From Hymenobacter convexus (GTDB taxonomy: Bacteria; Bacteroidota; Bacteroidia; Cytophagales; Hymenobacteraceae), in assembly GCF_030580955.1 (NCBI RefSeq), contig NZ_JAUQON010000006.1, positions 329,332-393,331 of the forward strand: a stretch of 64,000 nt of DNA. Direction: 5' to 3'. The translations under genes were made by a program, and so were the position numbers. Below are positions 54,112-60,952 of this stretch, one piece after another (the stretch's first letter is position 1; the number at the start of each line of letters is the position of its first letter). The notes under the pieces were generated by a model. The model was not told the origin of the DNA and did no database searches. It saw nothing but the letters and a program-made list of their open reading frames with translations.

Positions 54112-54661
54112 CGTTAACTGGATTCGCAAACAACTCTGGCAACAAGGGATTGCTCAGATAAACTGAGGGGTATTGGGCAGGGTCGTGGTGCATGTTGAAT
54201 TCATCGTAAAAATGGATGATGCAATTGCCCACGATAGCCAATTGAGCTAGGGCTGCTGGGTCTTGTAGAGGAGCAGTTTTATAAGCGTATCTATGGCCAC
54301 CAGAATCGTAGCGATTGAAGTGAGGAGTAGTAACCGCTTGAGCTGGAAAGGGGACATTTCGCGCGTTGCGGTGAGTAGCCCCTTGCGAATCAAAATTCAC
54401 TAGGGGCACAGGCATGTAATCATGTGCAAATAGCAGAAACTTAAAGTTTTTTTCCTCGTGGCAACTTACTTCTGTGTGCAACATAATGGGCTCAGAACGC
54501 TCGGTACCATGTTCTACACGAGTGCGGCACACCTTCCAACGATTGCTGGATGGTTTAAGGTCCGTGACGTAAATCCCTGCTCCTCTAGTCCCTTTTCTAC
54601 CTAGAAGTAACCGTTCATACCGAGGAAAATCCTCTAATACTTGTTCGCACACTTTTTTCAT
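54080..54661 (-). CDS. Hypothetical partner of the DUF1828-like gene
   Basis: 193 aa from ATG 54661. No signal peptide. Basic N-terminus (LGRKGTRGAGIYVTDLKPSS), a His/Tyr-rich middle (HFNRYDSGGHRYAYK) and an acidic C-terminus (NPVNDDPLADVTQF). Family unknown. It overlaps the following gene, is AT-rich relative to the host, and lies next to the integrase, all consistent with a mobile two-gene module. Confidence 0.6.
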   Translation of the reverse strand: MKKVCEQVLEDFPRYERLLLGRKGTRGAGIYVTDLKPSSNRWKVCRTRVEHGTERSEPIMLHTEVSCHEEKNFKFLLFAHDYMPVPLVNFDSQGATHRNARNVPFPAQAVTTPHFNRYDSGGHRYAYKTAPLQDPAALAQLAIVGNCIIHFYDEFNMHHDPAQYPSVYLSNPLLPELFANPVNDDPLADVTQF

Positions 54662-54810
54662 AAACACACTTTTTTCATAAAGTAGAAGAGATGGATAAAA
54701 GTAGAGGTTGAGTGAATGTTAAGCGACCAATTGCGCTGGCACAACCCCATAGGTTTCCCTCACCTCCCAGATAGAGTGGATGTCCTTCCGGGCTACCGTA
54801 AACGAACTGC

Positions 54811-54854
54811 CGGCCTCACTCGTGGCGCGCTATGCCAGGCTACGAGTGAGGCCG
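54811..54854. repeat. Perfect 13-bp inverted repeat
   Basis: CGGCCTCACTCGT (54811-54823) and ACGAGTGAGGCCG (54842-54854) with an 18-base loop, in the 287-base gap between the DUF1828 module and the small membrane gene. No T-run follows. Confidence 0.75.
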
Positions 54855-54948
54855 AATATACCTCTTTTATCAGGGTGCCTTGCCCCATTACTGGAGCAAT
54901 ATAGTTTAAGTTACTATACTTGGCCTCAAGACCACGCGTTACGGTGAC

Positions 54949-55146
54949 ATGCAAAACCTACGCCTTGCCCTACTGGTCCTTTTTGGCTGCGCCCTGCTTT
55001 ATGTTTTGCACGAGCATTCGCAAACGGGCCGCTATGTTGCCAGCCCTGATGGAAGTTTTGTTATCGACTCGCAGACCGGTGCGACCTACGGAGCCCCTCA
55101 AAAGCCCGGCGACGAGCACCCCCTTTATGGCAAAGCCATCCGGTAG
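54949..55146 (+). CDS. Small single-pass membrane protein, 65 aa
   Basis: From ATG 54949: one N-terminal transmembrane helix (LRLALLVLFGCALLYVLH) and a small exposed domain GRYVASPDGSFVIDSQTGATYG. That layout (RY...VIDTxTG-x-Y) recurs in many short bacterial membrane proteins of unknown role. A TATACTTGG box lies about 30 bases upstream. Its TAG directly abuts the stop codon of the convergent integrase gene with no spacer. Confidence 0.6.
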   Translation: MQNLRLALLVLFGCALLYVLHEHSQTGRYVASPDGSFVIDSQTGATYGAPQKPGDEHPLYGKAIR

Positions 55147-56388
55147 CTACTCCCCCTCCTCCCCTAGCACCTTGCGCATAGCTGCTACCTGCCGGGCCGG
55201 GGTCGTTTTATTATATCGCTGCATGGTCCGGTGGTTCTTGTGGCCCGTGGCCTGCATCACCACATCGGCGGGTGCGTCACGGTCAATGGAGAGCGTGACG
55301 AATGTGCGCCGGCCCGTATGGCAACCAATTAGCTCGTGCTTAGGACGAGTTTCCTGCACCGGCTGGCTCGTCTGCCCATAGGACCGGGTGATTTCAATAG
55401 GGGTATCAATGGCCGCCAGTTCGCCCAGCTCTTTGATAAACTTGTTGAGTTTCTGATTGCTAATGAGTCGGAGTTCGCCACTCCAATACTTGCTCAGGAT
55501 TGGCCGCAGGGCGCGGCGAATGTAGATGGTGAGCACGTCCTTCGTTTTCTGTGCCGTAAGCTCCAGATAGTCCTTCTTATCGTGCTCGGGTTTCAAGCGC
55601 ACGGCATCTGAGTAGCGCAGTCCCGTGTAGCACATGAGCAGAAACAGGTCGCGGGCATTGCTCAGGTACGGTTGCAGATTGCTTAACTGCTCGATGGACT
55701 CTAACTCGGCCGTTGTCAGAGCCACAATGTCCGGCTCCTTGAACTTCCACCCCCACCCAGTAACGTCAATACGTGGAGTGCGATGGTGCTCGGCAGCGTA
55801 GGACAGAAAGCCCTTCAATATCGTGAGCACTTTCGCCAGCGTGTTGTCAGCCAGTCCCACGCGATTAGCTAGATAGGCGGCAAACTTTTCCTTAAACTCA
55901 CGGGTGAAATTGGTGTACCCGAACGGCTGCCCGGTGGACTCGATGTAGTCCGTAAGGTGGCGCAAGGTGGTACGCTTGGCCTTGATGGTAGAGGGGCTGC
56001 TTTTGGGCGTGACATGGAGAATGTATGCCTCAAAGTCGGCGAGCGGTTGCGGGCCGTTATCCACCACGGGGTCAGCCTCGTCTTCCACCGGCTTAATCGC
56101 CTCCCAAATCTCCGCGCCCTTTGGTACGCGCCCCATCGCCCGCTGCGCGCCATAGTAGGCGATGGCCCTTTCCGCCATCCCGGTCAGGTCGTCGTTCGTT
56201 TGGCCGTTGCTTTTGTCCAGCCCTTTGCCCCTCGTCTTACACTTCTGTCCCTCCATGTCCCACTGCTTCGGCTCCACCCGCAGGCCCGTCTTTATCTTCG
56301 TCTGCTTATAGTCGGCGTAGAGCGACATAAAAATGGGCGTGGGTTCAGTTGCATTTTTGTCCCGTAGGTGAAAGGAAACAACGGCCAT
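55147..56388 (-). CDS. int: Tyrosine recombinase (element integrase)
   Basis: 413 aa, full-length Bacteroidota integrase. Arm-binding domain (about 1-60: FMSLYADYKQTKIKTGLRVE, KQWD), core-binding domain (about 115-205) and catalytic domain with R258 (CYTGLRYSD), K281/K283 (QKTKD), H357-x-x-R360 (HTGRR), H383 (TGHKNHR) and the nucleophile Y392 (RYNK). All catalytic residues are present. It starts at the ATG at 56388, 170 bases inside attR, and should integrate and excise the element at tRNA-Arg. A TATCTTCG box and tandem GGGGAATGT repeats precede it. Confidence 0.93.
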   Translation of the reverse strand: MAVVSFHLRDKNATEPTPIFMSLYADYKQTKIKTGLRVEPKQWDMEGQKCKTRGKGLDKSNGQTNDDLTGMAERAIAYYGAQRAMGRVPKGAEIWEAIKPVEDEADPVVDNGPQPLADFEAYILHVTPKSSPSTIKAKRTTLRHLTDYIESTGQPFGYTNFTREFKEKFAAYLANRVGLADNTLAKVLTILKGFLSYAAEHHRTPRIDVTGWGWKFKEPDIVALTTAELESIEQLSNLQPYLSNARDLFLLMCYTGLRYSDAVRLKPEHDKKDYLELTAQKTKDVLTIYIRRALRPILSKYWSGELRLISNQKLNKFIKELGELAAIDTPIEITRSYGQTSQPVQETRPKHELIGCHTGRRTFVTLSIDRDAPADVVMQATGHKNHRTMQRYNKTTPARQVAAMRKVLGEEGE

Positions 56389-56411
56389 TTGCGAAGATTA
56401 GGGGTTCGCAA

Positions 56412-56539
56412 CGAAGATACATCGGGGAATGTAATGGGGAATGTTAATCAAGATGTATTAGCCGGCAAAGGGTAGAATATTTCAGCAAATCCCCCACTAA
56501 AGCCATTTAGAAGCTGTTTCTTCTACCCTTGATATATTA
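56412..56539. promoter_or_regulatory. Integrase promoter and att-arm repeats
   Basis: Between int and attR: minus-strand TATCTTCG (56412-56419); tandem GGGGAATGTAAT and GGGGAATGTTAAT (56424-56448); direct GATRTATTA at 56452 and 56531; inverted AAGGGTAGAA (56468-56477) and TTCTACCCTT (56521-56530). These look like arm sites for Int or Xis. Confidence 0.6.
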
Positions 56540-56557
56540 CTGAATACAGAGTTGTAG

Positions 56558-56572
56558 TCCTTACACGACCAC
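56558..56572 (+). other. attR core
   Basis: TCCTTACACGACCAC, the second copy of the tRNA-Arg 3' end; no tRNA body precedes it. Confidence 0.85.
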
Positions 56573-56574
56573 CA

Positions 56575-56610
56575 AAAAGGCCCTCACATCGCTGTGAGGG
56601 CCTTTTTTAT
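56575..56610 (+). terminator. Original tRNA-Arg terminator (outside attR)
   Basis: AAAGGCCCTCAC and GTGAGGGCCTTT around ATCGCT with a T-run. Probably the chromosomal terminator displaced from the tRNA by integration. Confidence 0.8.
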
Positions 56611-56682
56611 TATCTCCGTGTCAGTTTCCGTGTCAGTTCGATTCCGCTTTGACGGATAGCAATCCAAAAAATGACACGTAAA

Positions 56683-57261
56683 CTATGCTGCCACATACTT
56701 GGCCACGGTGCTCGGGGAGATGCCTAGCATCCGGGCGATGTAGCCGTTCGACTTCCCCTCCCCTTTCAAGGCCCGGGCATTCTCTACCACCGCTGCCGCT
56801 TTCGTTGGTGCGCCCAGCTTTGTGCCGGCCGCCTTCTTCTTGGCCAGGGCGGCCTTGGTGTTTTCCGAAATTTTAATCAGGTCCTGGGCCGCGATGGTGG
56901 CCAGCATCGAGACGATGACGTCGCCGAACGGACCAAGGCTATCGAGGTAGGGCTCGGTGAAGGATTTACAATCGACGCCGTGGTCGCGCAGCTCCTTCAG
57001 GTACTTGAGCGTGGGCAGCGCCCCCTCGCGGCTGAAGCGGTCCAGCCGCCAGAACACGACCAGGTCAAACTTCTTCTGGTAGGCCTCCAGCAGCAGCAGC
57101 TTGAACTGCGCGCGGTCGGACTTGCCGCCCGAGACCTCCTCGGTGTACACCTTGTGGATGGTGCCGTGCTTCTCGGCGAAGGCGCGCAACTGGTGCACTT
57201 GGTTGTCGGGGTCTTGGCCTTTGTCGTTCGTCGACACCCGGGCGTAGATGGCTACTCTCAT
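56683..57261 (-). CDS. Serine recombinase (resolvase/invertase family)
   Basis: 192 aa. The catalytic serine S10 is in YARVSTNDKGQ; further family marks are VFWRLDRFSREG and a C-terminal Hin-like helix-turn-helix (GKSNGYIARMLGISPSTVAK). The size matches resolvases/invertases of Tn3/Hin type, not large integrases. The ATG at 57261 is chosen over the upstream GTG-like extension. It lies just outside attR, so it belongs either to the chromosome or to an older neighbouring element. A dyad-rich stretch upstream may be its site. Confidence 0.88.
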   Translation of the reverse strand: MRVAIYARVSTNDKGQDPDNQVHQLRAFAEKHGTIHKVYTEEVSGGKSDRAQFKLLLLEAYQKKFDLVVFWRLDRFSREGALPTLKYLKELRDHGVDCKSFTEPYLDSLGPFGDVIVSMLATIAAQDLIKISENTKAALAKKKAAGTKLGAPTKAAAVVENARALKGEGKSNGYIARMLGISPSTVAKYVAA

Positions 57262-57380
57262 CCCCCAATTTACCCTCCAAAAAAAGGTGTGCAAAAACGG
57301 CCCGGAAAACCGGCGTTTTCAGGCCGTTTGAGCGGGGTGAAAAACCCTCCAGAATACGGACGTTTTTTGGAGGCCCCCGA

Positions 57381-57452
57381 GTTTACGAAACTCATCTACT
57401 TGGCGCGTTTCGTAAACTTTGATTCATAGACGAGTTCCTTAAACTCGCCAAG
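57381..57452. repeat. Dyad cluster, candidate recombination site
   Basis: In the 479-base gap 57,262-57,740: GTTTACGAAA (57381-57390) and TTTCGTAAAC (57408-57417), CGAGTT/AACTCG (57431-57447) and the inverted words CTTGGCG/CGCCAAG. Located 120 bases upstream of the serine recombinase gene, where res-like sites often are. No gene is seen in the gap. Confidence 0.45.
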
Positions 57453-57740
57453 TGTTGCAATGGCCTTTTAGCCATCTTTTCCCGAGCTGCTGGTGTAGTT
57501 TAGTAAACCGAGCGTTAAGCTTTGCGGCCGTCTCTAAATGCTAGTACGGACATGAGTACGAGCAGCACGTAAAGTCCTTTATTCGGCTTCATTTCAGGGC
57601 TAAGCGCTGCGCTTACCGCCACCAGGGCGTATGCAGGGGTGGTTATCGCTCCGTTTCAAAAGTCTGCCAAGCGGATAATTCGTCTTTGGCCTTGGCAGGC
57701 CGGGCGTTAACTTTATTCACCCCTCCCCAAGCGCCCCCCC

Positions 57741-58316
57741 ATGAAAGGACAACTGTGTTGCTTCCTGCTACTGGCCTTGGCCGCCTGCTCCAAGGACGAC
57801 CCAGAAGCCAGCCTGCCCGCCGCCACCCACACCGGGGCCAACACCGCCGGCTGCCGCATAAATGGCCAAGTATTCGTGGCCTCTGGCTGGGGCAGCGGCC
57901 CGGGCAAAGTCAAAGGCATCGGCGGCGGGTTTGCCTATGACAGCGCGTACTATCTGCGCCTGAACGGAAAATTCGGCGACCGGGAAGGGAGTCTGCACCT
58001 CTTTCTGGATGGCTTCCCGAGTAACAGAAATCAAAAGCTGATTAGACCCTATTCTCTCAATCAAAATACGCCAGTGTTGCCAGCTGCTATATCCTCTCAA
58101 TGCAAGAGCTATGCAGCATTTTTTCCGAATGACTCCCGCCAAGAGGTGTACTCAACGGACGCCAGCCATACGGGACAAGTCAATATTACTTATGTGGATT
58201 TAAGCACTTTGAACAACACTGTTATAGCGGGCACTTTTGAATTTACCGCCGTCAGTAATCTCGACCCCACTAGGACCCTCACGGTTACCGAGGGACGGTT
58301 CGACCGCAAACAGTAA
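57741..58316 (+). CDS. Lipoprotein, DUF6252-like
   Basis: 191 aa. Lipobox LAAC (Cys16) after MKGQLCCFLLLA. The mature part begins TGANTAGCRINGQVFVASGW, the pattern seen in DUF6252-type Bacteroidota lipoproteins, and ends in beta strands (GTFEFTAVSNLDPTRTLTVT, EGRFDRKQ). Predicted periplasmic or surface-exposed. Function unknown. Confidence 0.7.
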   Translation: MKGQLCCFLLLALAACSKDDPEASLPAATHTGANTAGCRINGQVFVASGWGSGPGKVKGIGGGFAYDSAYYLRLNGKFGDREGSLHLFLDGFPSNRNQKLIRPYSLNQNTPVLPAAISSQCKSYAAFFPNDSRQEVYSTDASHTGQVNITYVDLSTLNNTVIAGTFEFTAVSNLDPTRTLTVTEGRFDRKQ

Positions 58317-58382
58317 GTTCTTTTCTAGTCTAGCCAAACGGTCGGCTTAAACGCCCTCCATTCAAAGAAACGAGGATTTCTA

Positions 58383-58649
58383 CTAAGCCAACAGGAGCGA
58401 TTCGACCTTGGCCAGTAAAGTGGCCACGTCTTTGACTTGTTCATCCGGAATGGTTGAAAAGTCCGGATTAGCCTCGGTTATCTCGGAGATGCCCAACACC
58501 CCTTCTTCGAACTGCAGCACGTAGAACCGGTCTCGGCCCCAGACATCGAGCATGATGGTACCGGAGGGAAACACCTGCACCTCATGCCGGATGCCCGCCT
58601 GGGCCAGCCGCTCTACTACGGCCGCGCAAGCCAGGGCATGAGCTGTCAT
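58383..58649 (-). CDS. Hypothetical protein, 88 aa
   Basis: From ATG 58649: ACAAVVERLAQAGIRHEVQV, FPSGTIMLDVWGRDRFYVLQ, ending VKDVATLLAKVESLLLA. A small alpha/beta protein with no signal. The longer frame to 58850 overlaps the next gene and is not supported. Function unknown. Confidence 0.6.
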   Translation of the reverse strand: MTAHALACAAVVERLAQAGIRHEVQVFPSGTIMLDVWGRDRFYVLQFEEGVLGISEITEANPDFSTIPDEQVKDVATLLAKVESLLLA

Positions 58650-58747
58650 AGGGTCAGCCGGTGAAAATGTACACGAAGCTACTCTCACCTTCTCAGTGCC
58701 CGGAAACGGTTGCAAGGTGAACGGTTGTTGGCGAAGGCAGCGTGTCG

Positions 58748-59296
58748 CTATTTCTCCTTCAAGGCGAGGAAAAAGGCCGGCACCAACCGGTGTTGCTTCG
58801 TGAAGGAGGTGCATTGATTGGTGGTGATGGCCGGAAAACGCCGGGCCCATTCCCGGTATTGCTGCACGGCCGCGGCCCCGCCGTCCTTATAAAAGACTTG
58901 TTTCTCTTCCTCAAAGTAGGAATAGGAGTGCTCTTCGTCCTGCCGGGGCAGTGCCCGAACCCCGCGGATGGCGCGCGCAAAGATGTACACCGTGTCGCCC
59001 GCGACGAACGGGCGGTTGCAGTTCCCGTCCGCTTGCATGACCACGACGGTATCGCGCCGAACCGGCCCTTTCTTCCAGGCGATGACGCGCACCAGGACGT
59101 CGTCGCCCAAAAAGCGGGGGCTCCTGCGCGCGTTCCGGGGGCCGATGGCCGCGACGGCTTGCCCCACCAAAACGGCGTCGGATTGCGCGCACAGCTGCTG
59201 CAGTTGCGCTTCGGTGTCAAACCACCGGCACCCACACGCCAGGGAGATGGCCGCACACGCGAGCAGGCACAGCGGTGGACCCAGGGCCCGTTTCAT
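58748..59296 (-). CDS. Exported Cys-containing protein, NTR/TIMP-like layout
   Basis: About 182 aa from ATG 59296 (ATG 59311 is an alternative). The N-terminal hydrophobic segment LCLLACAAISLACGC is a signal or lipobox. The body LCAQSDAVLVGQAVA, VRVIAWKKGPVRRDTVVVMQ, DGNCNRPFVAGDTVYIFA resembles the beta-barrel of netrin/TIMP-like domains with spaced cysteines. The function is unknown and the fold call is tentative. Confidence 0.55.
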   Translation of the reverse strand: MKRALGPPLCLLACAAISLACGCRWFDTEAQLQQLCAQSDAVLVGQAVAAIGPRNARRSPRFLGDDVLVRVIAWKKGPVRRDTVVVMQADGNCNRPFVAGDTVYIFARAIRGVRALPRQDEEHSYSYFEEEKQVFYKDGGAAAVQQYREWARRFPAITTNQCTSFTKQHRLVPAFFLALKEK

Positions 59297-59470
59297 GGCG
59301 GCGATGTTCATGGCGGTATTTGCATCGGCCAAGATAGCACCGGCCGGGGCACCGGTAAGAAGTAGCCGCCGGGCAATCAGGCGTATACCCAAAGGGTCCG
59401 AACAGGAAAAGGAGGGTTTTGTGGTCGTCTGGTTTCAAGACCTGGGCGGCTGGCTGGCAACCGGCTAGGC

Positions 59471-60880
59471 TTACTCCACAACAAGGCGCAGGGCTATGCT
59501 GCCCGTGCGCACCACGTATACGCCGGTGGCAAAGCCATCGGGCAAGGCCAGTTGGGCAGTGCCAGCCGCATCGGCCGGGATTGCCAGCACCAGCCGGCCG
59601 ACGGCATCAAACACCGTCACGGCCGCGCCGGGCTTCGCGCCGGTGAGCGTGGCGGCCTGTGTTGTCGGGTTCGGGAACAGGGCCAGCCCGGCCAGCCCGC
59701 GCACGGCCACGGTGCGCACCAGCGAGTAGGCGAACGTGCCGTCCAAGTCTACCTGCCGCAGGCGGTAGTACACTAGGCTGGTGCCGTAGCGGACAATGGC
59801 CGGGTCCGTGAACTGATACTCGTGCGCCTGCGTGGTGCTGCCGTGGCCGGCTACATGGCCAATGCGGCGGAACGTGCGCCCGTCGGCGCTGGCTTCCACC
59901 TCGAAACGGTCGTTGTTTTTCTCCGAGGCGGTGGCCCACTTCAGCAGCGCGTCGGCCTGCTGGGGCTCGGCGGTGAAGCGCACCAGTTCCACCGGCAGCG
60001 GGTTGGCGCTGTTGCTGACGGTGAGGCGGCCCAGCGCAACGGTAGCAAACGAGAAGCTGCGGGTGCTGCCGCTCACCGTGGCGGCCTGGGGCACGCCGGC
60101 TACCGCCCAGGTGGCGGCGTTCAGGTTGGCACGCCAGGCCTGGGTCTGGGCGAAGCTGGTCAGACCGTTGTCATCGTCGGAGAGCCACTGCAGGGTGACG
60201 GACACGGCGGCGCTGGGGGCGGTGGTGGGTTCCACGTTCCAGATGCGGTCGATGCCTTTGAGGGCCGTATTGTTGAAGTTGACGCCGCGGCTCAGGTTGT
60301 CGGTGAGCAAGCCGGCCGTGCGGGTGGCGGCGACCTGGCCCAGGCCACTGCGGTCCAAGGTCAGGCCGTGGCCGAAGTCGAGCACGCCGGAGCCGGCGGC
60401 GCGGATGATGCGCAGGTTGCCCTGCACGTACTGGCCGGTTGTTTCGCCGCTGAGCGTGGCCCCATCGGGCAGGGTGAGGGTGGCCGTGGGAGCGGTGCGC
60501 AGCAGCCCGCTTTGCAGCGTCAAGGCCGTGTTCACGGTCAGGTCGGCGGGCAGGCCAAGGGTGCGCTGGCCCAGGGCGCCGGTGTTGTTGAGCACGAGCG
60601 TGGCCACTGTGGCCGTGCCCGGCGTGAACACCTGATTGGTGGTGCCGCTGAACAGCAGCGTGCCGCCAGAAGCCAGCGTGCCCGCGTTGTTCAAGTCGCC
60701 GGTGAGTTGCACGGTGCCGGCGTTGCTCAGGGTGCCGCCGGCGTAGTTCTGCACGCCGCCGGCCACGTAGAGCACGGCCCCGCTGCCCACGGTGATGGTG
60801 CTGCCGTCGTTGGTGAGCGTGGTCTGGGCCAAGCCGGCTAGGGCGGGCAGCAGTAGCGAGAGAGTTAGGGCTATTTTCAT
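59471..60880 (-). CDS. T9SS-secreted protein with beta-helix-like N-terminus
   Basis: 469 aa. Signal peptide (MKIALTLSLLLPALAGLAQ), then Gly/Thr/Asn-rich repeats (GSGAVLYVAGGVQNYAGGTL, NAGTVQLTGDLNNAGTLASG) that suit a right-handed beta-helix, a middle Ig-like part and a C-terminal type A T9SS sorting domain (LALFPNPTTQAATL, VFDAVGRLVLAIPADA, GVYVVRTG). It lies 72 bases behind the adhesin gene and is probably co-transcribed with it. Confidence 0.75.
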   Translation of the reverse strand: MKIALTLSLLLPALAGLAQTTLTNDGSTITVGSGAVLYVAGGVQNYAGGTLSNAGTVQLTGDLNNAGTLASGGTLLFSGTTNQVFTPGTATVATLVLNNTGALGQRTLGLPADLTVNTALTLQSGLLRTAPTATLTLPDGATLSGETTGQYVQGNLRIIRAAGSGVLDFGHGLTLDRSGLGQVAATRTAGLLTDNLSRGVNFNNTALKGIDRIWNVEPTTAPSAAVSVTLQWLSDDDNGLTSFAQTQAWRANLNAATWAVAGVPQAATVSGSTRSFSFATVALGRLTVSNSANPLPVELVRFTAEPQQADALLKWATASEKNNDRFEVEASADGRTFRRIGHVAGHGSTTQAHEYQFTDPAIVRYGTSLVYYRLRQVDLDGTFAYSLVRTVAVRGLAGLALFPNPTTQAATLTGAKPGAAVTVFDAVGRLVLAIPADAAGTAQLALPDGFATGVYVVRTGSIALRLVVE

Positions 60881-60952
60881 GGGCACAACAAGAGGAAGAA
60901 CATCAGGAAAGGTGCCGGGGCAGACAGTCTGGCCCGGCACGTAATCAATTAA

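Larger units (their letters stand above)
18912..56572. mobile_element. tRNA-Arg-integrated element, 37.7 kb
   Basis: Bounded by 15-bp direct repeats at the tRNA 3' end and just behind a tyrosine integrase whose gene points inward from attR. Contents from left: an 11-kb operon with a polyvalent giant protein, phage-type regulators (Rha, BRO-N, HTH), a family-A-palm polymerase-like protein, a repeat array, small unknown genes, a truncated defence gene, an RHS toxin system, a DUF1828-like module and the integrase. I found no relaxase, coupling protein, VirB4, terminase, portal or capsid gene. It is therefore not a complete ICE or prophage. A satellite or novel integrative element is an inference. 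Confidence 0.85.

Noticed and set aside
54811..54854. Integron attC site
   Set aside because: Lacks the conserved GTTRRRY/RYYYAAC ends and no integron integrase or cassettes are nearby.
18912..56572. Complete prophage or ICE
   Set aside because: No capsid, portal, terminase, tail, relaxase, coupling protein or secretion genes could be recognised.
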